From an uncultured Mucilaginibacter sp. (GTDB lineage Bacteria > Bacteroidota > Bacteroidia > Sphingobacteriales > Sphingobacteriaceae), in NCBI RefSeq assembly GCF_946479965.1, contig NZ_CAMLHX010000017.1, positions 14,177 through 78,176 on the forward strand: a stretch of DNA of 64,000 nt, written 5' to 3'. Position numbers and translations under genes: made by a program. The notes under the pieces are model-generated. The model saw only the letters and a program-made list of their open reading frames with translations, searched no databases and was not told the DNA's origin. Below are positions 9,766 to 18,900 of this stretch, piece after piece (position 1 is the stretch's first letter; each line of letters begins with the position of its first letter).

Positions 9766-10437
9766 ATGAAAAGAAAATATTTAAACATTATAGCGGTAGT
9801 TGCTTTAACTGTTGTATTGTTCTCCTGTAAAAAGGATGACTTTATCTCAACGGATACCCAGGTAGGTATATCTAAAGTTACTAAATACGCCGAGTTTACA
9901 CTTACCGGCGCAGAATATGTGTACCTAAAAAAAGGTGATCCTTATGTTGAGCCGGGCGTAAAAGCAATGGCCGGAACTACTGTTTTACCGGTAGTTACCA
10001 CAGGTTTGCCAGCTAATACTAACACAGCCGGAGTTTATACTTTAAAGTATACCGCGACAAACTCCGACGGTTTTTCGGCATCTGCATCACGTACCTTGGT
10101 AGTTTACGATACAGACGCAACTGCGATTGGCAATGACTTTACAGGCAATTACGCAAGAACCTCTAACGGTTCAATTGCGGAGTGGACGAAAGTTGCACCC
10201 GGCGTGTACAAGGTATTTAACCCTGGCGGCGCCCCCGGAACTGTCCTTACGGTGATCATGTTTAATAAAACAGGAACAAGCGTATATATTCCGAGCCAGA
10301 TAGCAGGCGGTGCACTAACAAGTTCTGCATCTGAGGCAAGCGTTGCAGGCGTTACACCGGGTACATTAAAGCAGTATTCTATGCAGATAATAAACCCTGG
10401 TTACGGAACAGCCGTGAGGACATTTATTAAACAATAA
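9766..10437 (+). CDS. Lipoprotein with DUF5011-type Ig-like domain
   Basis: A 223-residue lipoprotein with lipobox Cys near residue 21 (FSCKKDD). Residues about 45-125 form an Ig-like fold of the DUF5011 type (VYLKKGDPYVEPGVKAMAGT, then GVYTLKYTATNSDGFSASASRTLVVYD). The C-terminal 100 residues resemble the second domain of BT_2262-like proteins, which are encoded in SusCD operons of gut Bacteroides. It is probably surface exposed and helps bind the operon's ligand. The exact role is unknown. Confidence 0.7.
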   Translation: MKRKYLNIIAVVALTVVLFSCKKDDFISTDTQVGISKVTKYAEFTLTGAEYVYLKKGDPYVEPGVKAMAGTTVLPVVTTGLPANTNTAGVYTLKYTATNSDGFSASASRTLVVYDTDATAIGNDFTGNYARTSNGSIAEWTKVAPGVYKVFNPGGAPGTVLTVIMFNKTGTSVYIPSQIAGGALTSSASEASVAGVTPGTLKQYSMQIINPGYGTAVRTFIKQ

Positions 10438-10457
10438 GACACTAAATATCAATCGAT

Positions 10458-10952
10458 ATGAAAAAAAATATAATATTAAAATTATTAGCATCAGTGTTAA
10501 TACTGACAGCCATCTCGTCTTGCCGTAAGGAAAGAGTAGTGGGCGGAACGGAAGTTCAAAACCTGGCCGGAGAATGGTGGGTTAAGTATGACAAAGGTAC
10601 CGGTCCGGTATTTGGAAGCGCTTTTTACAGGTTCCATACTTATAATACCTCTGCCAACGTACCTACAGAAATGTGGTTGGATGACAGGCACACAGGTTGG
10701 GATGTAAAAGGCAAGGTAAAAACGGATGCATCTGCTCTTACTTTTTCAGGAACTAACGTACAAAACGTTTCTTACAACAGTAAATTTACTGTAACTGAAG
10801 GTAAAGTAATGTTAGGTGTTGCTACAGCCCCGGGTTCAAAAGCAAAAACCGATTCTATTTACTTCAAGATATCATTTGATGATGATGATCCGGGTAAAGT
10901 TTATACGGTGAGTGGTTACAAGAGAACAGGTTATACAACTGACGATCACTAA
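10458..10952 (+). CDS. Putative lipid-binding/hydrolase-like lipoprotein
   Basis: A 164-residue lipoprotein (lipobox ISSCRKE near residue 22). The body, with NLAGEWWVKYD, STNVPTEMWLDD-like and KGKVKTDASALTFSG phrases, matches the small lipocalin-like 'lipid-binding putative hydrolase' family often found last in SusC-SusD-BT_2262 operons. It is the last gene of this operon, 20 nt after its neighbour and followed by a strong terminator. No catalytic residue can be identified. Confidence 0.6.
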   Translation: MKKNIILKLLASVLILTAISSCRKERVVGGTEVQNLAGEWWVKYDKGTGPVFGSAFYRFHTYNTSANVPTEMWLDDRHTGWDVKGKVKTDASALTFSGTNVQNVSYNSKFTVTEGKVMLGVATAPGSKAKTDSIYFKISFDDDDPGKVYTVSGYKRTGYTTDDH

Positions 10953-10977
10953 TCATCAATCGTAAAACAAGAATACA

Positions 10978-11012
10978 ATCCGAAGCTGCGCAAGTGGCTT
11001 CGGATTTTTTTT
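10978..11012 (+). terminator. Rho-independent terminator of the first susCD operon
   Basis: A 9-bp stem ATCCGAAGC/GCTTCGGAT with a 10-nt loop is followed by eight T residues. It lies 25 nt after the last gene of the operon. Confidence 0.85.
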
Positions 11013-11016
11013 GCCT

Positions 11017-11934
11017 TTAGCTGTAAGTTAGTACTACGTTTAATGCACTTACGTGGATCTTTACCTCGCTGCCCATTACTAAACTGCAATTATCAGGTAT
11101 ATGCCCTGCGGGGAAATCGAAGCAAACAGGGTAATTATAGTCGCCGACAACGTTCATTACAATTTCTGGTAAGGTTTGCCCAAAGGGGATATCGTTATCT
11201 TTTATACCTGTAAAACCGCCAACTATAAGGCCGGCAAGATTTTTCAATTTTCCGGCGCGTTTTAGCGTGTGTAGCATGCGGTCAATGCTGTATAGATACT
11301 CGCCTACATCTTCAATTAATAGCACTTTCCCGTTGTAATCAACATCTGATACTGAACCAAGAGCAGCTATCAGCAAACTCAAATTGCCGCCGGTTAATCT
11401 GCCCGTTGCATTCCCGTTTCGACCAATGGTGTTCGACCGGAACTCATATTTAAGCTCTTCGCCAAATAGCGCTTTCCTCAATGTTTCTAGAGACCGGGCT
11501 GATGCGTCGGGGATATTTATGGGCATTTGCCCATGTATGGTTTGTAAGTTGTAGTTATTCAGTAGATGCGAATGGAGCAGGGTGATGTCGCTGAATCCAA
11601 CCAGCCATTTAGGATTTTGCTGCAAACGGCTAAAATCAACCTTATCAATCATGCGTACGGTACCATAACCGCCGCGGGCTGCTATAATGGCTTTAATACT
11701 GTCGTCGTCAATAAAACGCTGCATATCCGCCGCGCGCATTTCATCATCACCCGCAAACTGATGGTAGGATGCTGTAACCGTATCACCCAAAACCACCTCT
11801 AACCCCCACGATTGCAGCAGTGCAACGGCATCCGTCATCGGTGCGGGCAGCTTTTTGGCCGGGCAGGTAATAGCAATTTTGTCGCCTTTTTTAAGGTGCG
11901 GTGGCTGTATAGTTGCTTGGGTTGGTTTGTGCAT
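11017..11934 (-). CDS. LD-carboxypeptidase (peptidase S66, murein tetrapeptide carboxypeptidase)
   Basis: A 305-residue S66 peptidase that removes the terminal D-Ala from muropeptides during wall recycling (family knowledge). The catalytic Ser lies in WLVGFSDITLLH, the Glu in VLLIEDVGEYLYSIDRML, and the His in FDFPAGHIPDN, so the Ser-Glu-His triad is complete. I chose the ATG at 11934; a longer frame would begin at TTG 11949. No signal peptide is visible, so it is probably cytoplasmic. It is convergent with the susCD operon and stands alone. The family also includes microcin C immunity proteins (MccF). Confidence 0.88.
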   Translation of the reverse strand: MHKPTQATIQPPHLKKGDKIAITCPAKKLPAPMTDAVALLQSWGLEVVLGDTVTASYHQFAGDDEMRAADMQRFIDDDSIKAIIAARGGYGTVRMIDKVDFSRLQQNPKWLVGFSDITLLHSHLLNNYNLQTIHGQMPINIPDASARSLETLRKALFGEELKYEFRSNTIGRNGNATGRLTGGNLSLLIAALGSVSDVDYNGKVLLIEDVGEYLYSIDRMLHTLKRAGKLKNLAGLIVGGFTGIKDNDIPFGQTLPEIVMNVVGDYNYPVCFDFPAGHIPDNCSLVMGSEVKIHVSALNVVLTYS

Positions 11935-12047
11935 GTTCAATATTAACAAAACTTTGGCATTAAATTAAATGCACCCTGCTGCTCCGCCATCGAAACAAAA
12001 TAGGGATATTTTACAATGCTTTGATAATCAATATTTTAAATATGTTC

Positions 12048-12092
12048 TACAGCTAATTTTCCTGACTTATAAGTTGTTTCACTTTGTTCCAA
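12048..12092 (+). repeat. Dispersed 45-bp repeat, copy A
   Basis: Compared base by base, this segment matches 59103-59147 at about 39 of 45 positions without gaps. Both copies include CTGACTTATAAGT and TGTTCCAA. Each sits upstream of a plus-strand gene. It is probably the decayed end of a dispersed element or small ORF. Confidence 0.6.
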
Positions 12093-12243
12093 CACAAAAT
12101 AGTAAACTACTGTATTACAGGAGGTTATTAAAAATATTGTTCCGCCTTGCTCCATTTGTGTCACCCACGCAAGCGGAACAAAACCGGCTCCGTTAGCGCC
12201 TGCGGCTCTTACTTTTGCTTTAGTGTTTGGGCTCAAAATAAAT

Positions 12244-12251
12244 TATCTTTG
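12244..12251 (+). promoter_or_regulatory. -7 element of the metG promoter
   Basis: TATCTTTG is a perfect TAnnTTTG element, placed 20 bp before the metG ATG. A TTG at 12227 gives a 14-nt spacer, shorter than usual, so the -33 assignment is uncertain. Confidence 0.5.
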
Positions 12252-12271
12252 CAAGCTATTGATCATTATAA

Positions 12272-14332
12272 ATGTCGCAACTGAATAACTTTAAACGCTA
12301 TACCATTACATCGGCGCTTCCGTATGCCAACGGCCCTTTACATATCGGTCATTTGGCGGGTGCGTATTTGCCGGCTGATATATTTGTGCGCTTTCTTCGC
12401 CTAAAAAAGAAAGATGTAGTATACATCTGCGGCTCTGACGAGCATGGCGCGGCCATCACTATAAAAGCAAAAAAGGAAGGTACTACGCCGCAGGCTATTA
12501 TTGATAAGTACCATGAGCAGATAAAGAATAGTTTTGAAGAATTTGGTATTGGGTTTGACATTTACCACCGTACATCATCACCAATACATCATGATCTTTC
12601 GCAGGAGTTCTTTTTAAACCTGTATGAAAAAGGCGAGTTTGTAGAGCAGTATAGCGAGCAATACTTTGATGAAGATTTCCAGCAGTTTTTAGCCGATAGG
12701 TACATTGTTGGCACCTGCCCTAACTGCCACAATGATAACGCCTATGGCGATCAGTGCGAACGTTGCGGCACATCGTTAAACCCGACTGATCTGATCAACC
12801 CGATCTCTACACTAAGCGGCAAGCCACCTATTTTAAAGGCTACCAAGCACTGGTATCTGCCTTTAGATAAGTACCAGCCTTGGCTGGAGCAATGGATAGA
12901 TACGAAAGAAGGTGAGTGGAAGGTGAATGTTTTTGGGCAGTGCAAGTCGTGGCTTAAATCTGGCCTGCAACCACGCTCCATGACCCGCGACCTGGATTGG
13001 GGCATTGACGTGCCACTGGAAGAAGCCAAAGGCAAAAAGCTATATGTTTGGATGGATGCGCCCATTGGCTATATATCGGCCACCAAACAATGGGCAATTG
13101 ATAAGGGGAAAGACTGGCAGCTGTACTGGAAAAAGCAGGCAAACGAAGCTGATGATACCTGCCTTATCCACTTTATTGGTAAGGATAACATTGTATTCCA
13201 TTGTATCATCTTCCCATCTATATTGCATGCGCACGGCGAGTACGTATTGCCGCAAAATGTGCCTGCCAATGAGTTTTTAAATTTGGAGGGGGATAAACTT
13301 TCAACCTCGCGTAACCACGCGGTTTGGCTGCATGAGTATCTGGAGGAGTTCCCAGGTAAGCAGGACGAATTGCGTTATGTGTTGACTTCTATCCTACCTG
13401 AGACCAGCGACAGCGAGTTTACCTGGAAGGATTACCAGGCCCGCGTAAATAACGAGCTGGTTGCCATATTAGGCAACTTTGTTAACCGCGTAATGATATT
13501 GATGCACAAGTTTTACGACGGCAAGGTAGAGGGTAAAATAAAACTGACGGATGGGTATCTGAACGACGAGATAGGCATATTTTATGATGCTTTGGATAGC
13601 AGCCTGCAGAATTACCGCTTTAGGCAAGGCTTACAGTCCGTTATGGACATAGCCCGTTTGGGCAATAAATATCTTACCGATAAAGAGCCTTGGAAAACTA
13701 TTAAAACCAGCCCGGATGACGCCCGCGACGCATTGCACAATTGCCTGTTCATAATAGGGCATTTGGCAACCTGCCTGCAGCCGTTTTTACCGGCTACGGC
13801 TAAAAAGATATTCGGCATGCTTAACCTGCCCGGTCAATTCACTTTTGATGAGGAGCTGGTATTCCACAATGGACATCAGCTTAACCCCGCTGCATTGTTG
13901 TTTGAGAAAGTGGAAGATGAAGTAATAAATAAGCAGATAGAAAAGTTAAACAGTAAGAAGCAAGCAGCTACAGTAGTGGAAGAGATTCCCGTAACCCCCG
14001 CAAAAGAGAACATCAATTACGAGAGTTTTGCTACCATGGATATACGTACCGGCACTATACTTACTGCCGAGAAAGTGGCTAAAACCAAAAAGCTGCTTAA
14101 ACTTACCATTGATACCGGGATAGATCAGCGTACCGTAGTATCAGGTATTGCTGAGTATTACGAGCCTGAAGCAATAATTGGTCAGAAAGTAAGCATATTG
14201 GTAAACCTGGAGCCGCGCGATATAAAAGGCATTACATCAAAAGGCATGATACTGATGGCCGAGAACGCCGAAGGTAAATTAAGCTTTGTTGCCCCGGTTG
14301 ATGATTTCAACAACGGATCGGTAATACGTTGA
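12272..14332 (+). CDS. metG: Methionyl-tRNA synthetase
   Basis: A 686-residue cytoplasmic enzyme that charges tRNA-Met. The HIGH motif is at residues 24-27. A zinc-knuckle of four Cys (CPNC...CERC) lies near residues 147-163. The KMSKS loop appears as KLSTS at 342-346, a variant seen in Bacteroidota. The anticodon-binding helical domain follows, and residues about 575-686 form the EMAP/Trbp111-type tRNA-binding domain (MDIRTGTILTAEKVAKTKKL) used for dimerisation. The length fits the long, fused form. The start is set by the -7 element 20 bp upstream. Confidence 0.97.
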   Translation: MSQLNNFKRYTITSALPYANGPLHIGHLAGAYLPADIFVRFLRLKKKDVVYICGSDEHGAAITIKAKKEGTTPQAIIDKYHEQIKNSFEEFGIGFDIYHRTSSPIHHDLSQEFFLNLYEKGEFVEQYSEQYFDEDFQQFLADRYIVGTCPNCHNDNAYGDQCERCGTSLNPTDLINPISTLSGKPPILKATKHWYLPLDKYQPWLEQWIDTKEGEWKVNVFGQCKSWLKSGLQPRSMTRDLDWGIDVPLEEAKGKKLYVWMDAPIGYISATKQWAIDKGKDWQLYWKKQANEADDTCLIHFIGKDNIVFHCIIFPSILHAHGEYVLPQNVPANEFLNLEGDKLSTSRNHAVWLHEYLEEFPGKQDELRYVLTSILPETSDSEFTWKDYQARVNNELVAILGNFVNRVMILMHKFYDGKVEGKIKLTDGYLNDEIGIFYDALDSSLQNYRFRQGLQSVMDIARLGNKYLTDKEPWKTIKTSPDDARDALHNCLFIIGHLATCLQPFLPATAKKIFGMLNLPGQFTFDEELVFHNGHQLNPAALLFEKVEDEVINKQIEKLNSKKQAATVVEEIPVTPAKENINYESFATMDIRTGTILTAEKVAKTKKLLKLTIDTGIDQRTVVSGIAEYYEPEAIIGQKVSILVNLEPRDIKGITSKGMILMAENAEGKLSFVAPVDDFNNGSVIR

Positions 14333-14471
14333 TGTGTAAATATGCAGATGTGCGGATATGCAAATGTTTCTTTGCTTAATCAGCTATAATTTGCACATTT
14401 GCTGAAATTTAGATGGGACTGCGGCAAGGAATAAAATTCGACACCGTAATTCTCAAATCCGAATTCCAAAT

Positions 14472-14543
14472 GGTCCCGTAGTTCAACGGATAGAATAGGA
14501 GTTTCCTAAACTCTAGATATGGGTTCGATTCCCGTCGGGACCA
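14472..14543 (+). tRNA. tRNA-Arg (anticodon CCT)
   Basis: A 72-nt cloverleaf. The acceptor pairs GGTCCCG with CGGGACC. The D stem is GTTC/GAAT and the anticodon stem GGAGT/ACTCT around the loop TTCCTAA, giving anticodon CCT. The T arm has loop TTCGATT with stem ATGGG/CCCGT. The discriminator is A and CCA is not encoded, as is usual in Bacteroidota. It decodes the rare AGG codon. Confidence 0.95.
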
Positions 14544-14567
14544 CTAAAGTCAATATTAAAAGATGAC

Positions 14568-14608
14568 AAAAGCCTGCAAATCAAATGATTGCAGGCTTTT
14601 GTTTTTTT
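14568..14608 (+). terminator. Terminator after tRNA-Arg
   Basis: The stem AAAGCCTGCAA/TTGCAGGCTTT with a short AT-rich loop is followed by a T-rich tract. It starts 25 nt after the tRNA. Confidence 0.8.
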
Positions 14609-14763
14609 GGTCAAAATGCCATAATATGCACTAAATCTCATTAAAAATGTGCGTAATTCGGTTATTACCACCTGGTATGGCAAGGAAAACGTTATGATTT
14701 GGAGTCCGGTAAAAACACACTGGAGATTTAACCTAATTATTTTTTTCTATTTTTAACAAGTAA
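14609..14763. other. Intergenic stretch without a supported gene
   Basis: About 155 bp between two hairpin terminators. One plus-strand frame (about 14625-14760) stays open for 46 codons but has no sensible start, so it could be a gene remnant beside the tRNA. I recognise no family in it. Confidence 0.3.
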
Positions 14764-14800
14764 GAACAAAAACCGATCCATATGGATCGGTTTTTTGTTC
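14764..14800. terminator. Near-perfect palindromic hairpin, likely bidirectional terminator
   Basis: GAACAAAAACCGATCCA and its complement meet at a TA centre, giving a stem of about 17 bp with A-rich and T-rich arms. The tract of six T in the 3' arm suits termination on the plus strand, and the mirror image suits the minus strand. Confidence 0.65.
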
Positions 14801-14865
14801 TGCACATCATGATAGTGGGAGACAGTTAAAATAGGCTGTTTAATAATTTTGCTAAACCAATAAAA

Positions 14866-14889
14866 AGCTAAGCAAATAATTGCTTAGCT
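14866..14889 (+). promoter_or_regulatory. Hairpin in the leader of the sugar dehydrogenase gene
   Basis: A perfect 10-bp stem AGCTAAGCAA/TTGCTTAGCT with the 4-nt loop ATAA ends 21 nt before the ATG at 14911. It has no T-tract, so it is not an obvious terminator; it could act on mRNA stability or as a dyad operator. Confidence 0.45.
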
Positions 14890-14910
14890 CCAGAATCAAT
14901 AATAATAAAA

Positions 14911-17730
14911 ATGAAAAGAAAATTTGTAAGCGTTAGGCAGTTGGCTCCGCTGTGTATCGTGGTAATGGTACTGCTCATATCATTTATATTAATAGACGAC
15001 CGGAAAAAGCCGGACGAAAGCCGGTTTACCCCAGTTGTTTTGGCGCAGGACCTGGATGAGCCAATGGTATTTAAGGTGATTAAAAACGGGAATGTTTACA
15101 TAGCTGAGCGAAAAGGTGCGCTTAAAGTTTATGACGCGATTACACAAACTGTTAGACTTATCGCGAACATCCCGGTTAATACAAAATATACAAGCGCCGA
15201 AGGGGCGGTGCGTGAAGCTGAAGAAGGCTTAATGGGTATGACTCTTGATCCCGAATTTGAGAAGAATAACTGGATCTATCTGTATTATGCCCACCCGACC
15301 GAAAAGAAGCATATTCTGACCCGTTGGAAGATCGTAAACGACAAGTTGGTTGAAAATTCTGAAAAGGTTTTATTAGAAGTAGCTACCCAACGTGAAGTGT
15401 GCTGCCATACCGGTGGCGGCATGACGTGGGATCCGAAAGGCAACCTTTTTTTAACTGTAGGTAATAATACAGGTAACCAGCAAGGCGCGCAAACAGATGA
15501 ACGCCCCGGACGAAGCAGTTGGGACGATCAGGGACATGCCGGAAACTCAAATGACCTGCGCGGAAAAATACTGAGGATACATCCGGAAGCAAACGGTACT
15601 TACACTATCCCGGCTGGTAATATGTTTCCAAAAGGAACTGATAAAACCCGCCCTGAGATTTATACAATGGGTCACCGTAATCCATGGAGGATATCAGTAG
15701 ATACTAAAACAGGTTATATTTATTGGGGCGAAGTTGGCCCTGATGCTAATGAAGACTCAGAGATAGGCCCAAGGGGTTATGATGAACTTAATCAGGCAAA
15801 AAAACCTGGTTTCTTCGGCTGGCCGTGGTTTGTTGGTAACAACCAGGCTTTCCCTGTATTTGATTATGCTACAAATAAACCGCTTGATAAAAAAGACCCG
15901 AAAAGAGTTGTCAACAACTCGCCAAACAATACAGGTATTAAAGAGCTGCCTGCCACGTCTCCGTCGTTTATTTACTACCCATACGGTGTGTCTGAAGAAT
16001 TCCCATTGGTTGGTACCGGTAGTCGCAGTGCTACAGGTGGGCCTATATATCATCGTTCAGATTTTTCTGCAAATGCTAAGCGCCCATGGCCCGCCTATTT
16101 TGAAGGTAAATGGATTGCAACAGATCTTTCGAGAGGTTGGATAATGACCATTACCATGGATGCTGACGGAAATTATAAATCAATGGAGCGTTTTCTACCA
16201 AGCTACCACCCGATTGAACCGATTGACATGCAGTTTGGCCCTGAAGGCGATTTGTATGTACTGGAATACGGCAGTACCTGGTTTGCAAAAAGCCCTAATT
16301 CGCAATTGGTAAAAATTGAATATAACGGCGGCAACCGTAAACCGCTGGTTGAAGTTGCAACCAGTAAGCAAGGTGGAACTGTTCCGTTGAAATTAACGCT
16401 ATCGTCTGCCGGCACAAAAGACTTGGACGGGGACGCACTGAAATATACATGGAAGGTAAGCCAGACAGGAGGTGCCACCAGAATATTTAATGCGCCTAAT
16501 CCGCCGGTTACTTTTACTAAGCCCGGTGTTTACACTGCATCTTTAATAGTAACTGATCCAAAAGGCCTTAGCAATAGTAAATCTGTAAAAATAATAGCTG
16601 GTAACGAAGCTCCGGTTGTGGCATTCAATGTAATGGGGAATAGGAGTTTCTTTTTTAATAAGGAACCTTTAAGGTACGATGTAGCTGTGAGTGATAATGA
16701 AGATGGCAACCTTTCAACTGGTAAAATCAGCCCTGCACAGGTAGCTGTTAGCATAGATTACGCATCCGAGGGTTTTGATTTGGCAGAAGTAAGGCAAAGC
16801 CAGCGTAGTGTTGATGCGTCTACCAAATTTGCTGTGGCGCAAGCCCTAATGGCCAAAACTGATTGTAAAAATTGCCATAACGTGCATGAAAAGTCTGTAG
16901 GTCCATCTTTTTTCCAATTGGCACAGAAGTATAAAAACAAGCCATCAGAAGAAGAACGTTTGGTTAAAAAGATACGCGAAGGAGGAAGCGGCGTATGGGG
17001 CGATGTAGCTATGCCGGCGCATCCGGCCATAACAGCCAATGATGCTCACAACATTCTGAACTACATTCTTAATATCGAAGACAAAACTATCAGTACCTTA
17101 CCTGTTAAAGGATACTACACACCAACCATACCTGCCGGTGATAACGGTAAGGGGTACCTGGTGCTGCGTGCTGCTTACACCGATAGAGGCAGCAAGGGTG
17201 TGCCTCGTCAAACAACAGAAAATGTTGTGATATTAAAAAGCCCCGTGGTTAACGCCACTGATGCCGAAATACTTAAAGGCGGCGAAATTAAAGCTAATGA
17301 CAGAGGCAGCGGAACTTTCTTTATTCCGGCAAGCAATGGCTATATTGTTTATAAAGGTGTAGATATGAGCGGCATTAAAGTGCTAAAGCTAAATGCCAGG
17401 GCAACCTCTCGTGAAGGACAACCCGGTGGAGTAGTTGAAGTACGCTTAGGCTCGCCAACAGGACAAATGATAGGGCGAACTGAAGTTAAGCAAGCTGAAC
17501 AGCAAAGGCGAGGTGCACAACAAGCACCGAGTGCTGCTCAGGCTGCTCAGGATGCTGGCGGAAAGCCTGTTGCACCAGCGGTACAGGCACGGCCTGTTGG
17601 TCCACCGACATTTGACGCGGTGATCAACCCTGTAAATGGGAAGCAAGATGTATATCTGGTATTTAAAAACAGCACGGCAACGCCTATACAACCTTTATTT
17701 ACCTTAACTAGCATTGCATTTAGTTACTAA
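14911..17730 (+). CDS. PQQ-dependent sugar dehydrogenase with PKD, cytochrome c and C-terminal carbohydrate-binding-like domains
   Basis: A 939-residue exported multidomain protein. A membrane anchor or signal lies at about 10-28. Residues 40-480 form the GSDH beta-propeller (EEGLMGMTLDPEFEKN, MGHRNPWRISVD, the latter typical of PQQ glucose/sorbosone dehydrogenases). A PKD-like domain follows at about 490-570. A class I cytochrome c domain has its haem motif CKNCH at 652-656 and a likely axial Met at 701 (MPAHP). The last 150 residues look like a CBM6-type sandwich interrupted by an Ala/Gln-rich linker (about 855-900). Electrons from sugar oxidation could pass directly to the fused cytochrome. 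It is followed after 44 nt by an isomerase gene. Confidence 0.85.
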   Translation: MKRKFVSVRQLAPLCIVVMVLLISFILIDDRKKPDESRFTPVVLAQDLDEPMVFKVIKNGNVYIAERKGALKVYDAITQTVRLIANIPVNTKYTSAEGAVREAEEGLMGMTLDPEFEKNNWIYLYYAHPTEKKHILTRWKIVNDKLVENSEKVLLEVATQREVCCHTGGGMTWDPKGNLFLTVGNNTGNQQGAQTDERPGRSSWDDQGHAGNSNDLRGKILRIHPEANGTYTIPAGNMFPKGTDKTRPEIYTMGHRNPWRISVDTKTGYIYWGEVGPDANEDSEIGPRGYDELNQAKKPGFFGWPWFVGNNQAFPVFDYATNKPLDKKDPKRVVNNSPNNTGIKELPATSPSFIYYPYGVSEEFPLVGTGSRSATGGPIYHRSDFSANAKRPWPAYFEGKWIATDLSRGWIMTITMDADGNYKSMERFLPSYHPIEPIDMQFGPEGDLYVLEYGSTWFAKSPNSQLVKIEYNGGNRKPLVEVATSKQGGTVPLKLTLSSAGTKDLDGDALKYTWKVSQTGGATRIFNAPNPPVTFTKPGVYTASLIVTDPKGLSNSKSVKIIAGNEAPVVAFNVMGNRSFFFNKEPLRYDVAVSDNEDGNLSTGKISPAQVAVSIDYASEGFDLAEVRQSQRSVDASTKFAVAQALMAKTDCKNCHNVHEKSVGPSFFQLAQKYKNKPSEEERLVKKIREGGSGVWGDVAMPAHPAITANDAHNILNYILNIEDKTISTLPVKGYYTPTIPAGDNGKGYLVLRAAYTDRGSKGVPRQTTENVVILKSPVVNATDAEILKGGEIKANDRGSGTFFIPASNGYIVYKGVDMSGIKVLKLNARATSREGQPGGVVEVRLGSPTGQMIGRTEVKQAEQQRRGAQQAPSAAQAAQDAGGKPVAPAVQARPVGPPTFDAVINPVNGKQDVYLVFKNSTATPIQPLFTLTSIAFSY

Positions 17731-17774
17731 GAATAACGGTAAGCAAACCATTTAACATAAATAAAATCAATAAT

Positions 17775-18728
17775 ATGATGAATAGCAGAAGAATATTTAT
17801 AAAATCGGCTGGAACACTTGCAGCATCAGCGCTGATGCTACCTAAGTTGGGTTTGGCTAATAACCTGTTTGCTAACTTTGCGTGGAAATATCCGCCGCCC
17901 GGCTTACAAACCTATACGCTAAATTTTCTGTTAAATGCTAAAGATGTAGACACAAAAACCGTATTGAAACAAATAGCAGACATAGGTATAAAGGAATTAG
18001 AAACAGCTACCGGCAACGCCGAAGGCTTGTACTACGGCCATAAAGCGAAAGAGTTTAGCGCTATGGTAAAAGACCTGGGTATGAAATGGGTGGGTAATCA
18101 TGCTGCTGGTTTGCCAAGAACGATGAGCGCGCCTCTTACCGGAGCTCCGGCATCGGCACCACGCCCAAATATGGGAGGCAGTACACGCGTTAACTTAAGA
18201 GATAATCTGCAACAAATTGTTGATGAAGCAGCCGAAGGGGGTTGTGGTTGGGTACTTTGTGCCAGTTCGGCAGAGTCAAATATGGATGAGATCAAAAAGA
18301 CCACAGAGGTATTTGCGAAAGCAGGCGAGCTTTCGAAGAAAGCCGGAATGAAGTTTGCCTATCATAATCATCAGTCGGAATTTGTAAAAATAGATGGCGT
18401 AAGTGCTTATGACTATATTTTGGGGCAAACCAACAAAAACGAGGTATTTATGGAAGTAGATTTGGCCTGGGCAGTACAAGCAGGAATGGATCCGGTAGAG
18501 ATGTTTAAACAGTATCCTAACCGTTTCCCGCTATGGCACGTCAAAGATATTGATCCTGTAACAAACCGCCCGTGCCCGGTAGGAATGGGAAAAGTAGGGT
18601 TCAAACGCATTTTTGAAAACGCTAAGTTATCCGGTGTACAGCATACCTTTATTGAGCAGGATGGGGCCAAATCAATAGACGAACCTGCAAGCAGTGTAAA
18701 ATGGCTGAAAGCAAACATTTATTCCTGA
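17775..18728 (+). CDS. Sugar phosphate isomerase/epimerase-like TIM barrel, exported
   Basis: A 317-residue protein of the xylose isomerase-like TIM-barrel superfamily (AP endonuclease 2 fold). The N-terminus (NSRRIFIKSAGTLAASALML) looks like a Tat signal although the twin Arg is followed by IFIKS, close to the consensus. Metal-ligand candidates are the His in KFAYHNHQSEF, the Glu/Asp in EVFMEVDLAWAVQ, the His in FPLWHVKDID and the Glu in TFIEQDG. Its position after the sugar dehydrogenase suggests a periplasmic sugar-acid or sugar isomerisation, but the substrate is unknown. Confidence 0.8.
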   Translation: MMNSRRIFIKSAGTLAASALMLPKLGLANNLFANFAWKYPPPGLQTYTLNFLLNAKDVDTKTVLKQIADIGIKELETATGNAEGLYYGHKAKEFSAMVKDLGMKWVGNHAAGLPRTMSAPLTGAPASAPRPNMGGSTRVNLRDNLQQIVDEAAEGGCGWVLCASSAESNMDEIKKTTEVFAKAGELSKKAGMKFAYHNHQSEFVKIDGVSAYDYILGQTNKNEVFMEVDLAWAVQAGMDPVEMFKQYPNRFPLWHVKDIDPVTNRPCPVGMGKVGFKRIFENAKLSGVQHTFIEQDGAKSIDEPASSVKWLKANIYS

Positions 18729-18746
18729 TAATATCTATTTAGCTAC

Positions 18747-18804
18747 TTAACAACGAGGCCCGAAATCCATTTGATATCGGGCTTTGTTGTTAACCGCTTT
18801 TTTA
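18747..18804 (+). terminator. Terminator after the sugar dehydrogenase-isomerase operon
   Basis: A long stem pairs TTAACAAC...GCCCGA (from 18747) with TCGGGC...GTTGTTAA (to 18793) and is followed by CCGC and a run of T. It lies 18 nt after the isomerase stop. Confidence 0.8.
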
Positions 18805-18900
18805 CTTTAAATCATCGCAATTTTGGTCTAATATCACTTACGCTTGAGCACAAATAAAGACTTCCTCGTGCAAAGAATAAAAAAGCACAATAAATTATAT

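Larger units (their letters stand above)
11935..12271. other. Intergenic region holding a repeat relic and the metG promoter
   Basis: This 337-bp stretch has no supported gene. It contains a 45-bp segment (12048-12092) repeated near 59.1 kb and a -7 element just ahead of metG. The repeat keeps a short open frame that resembles its second copy at protein level. Confidence 0.6.
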
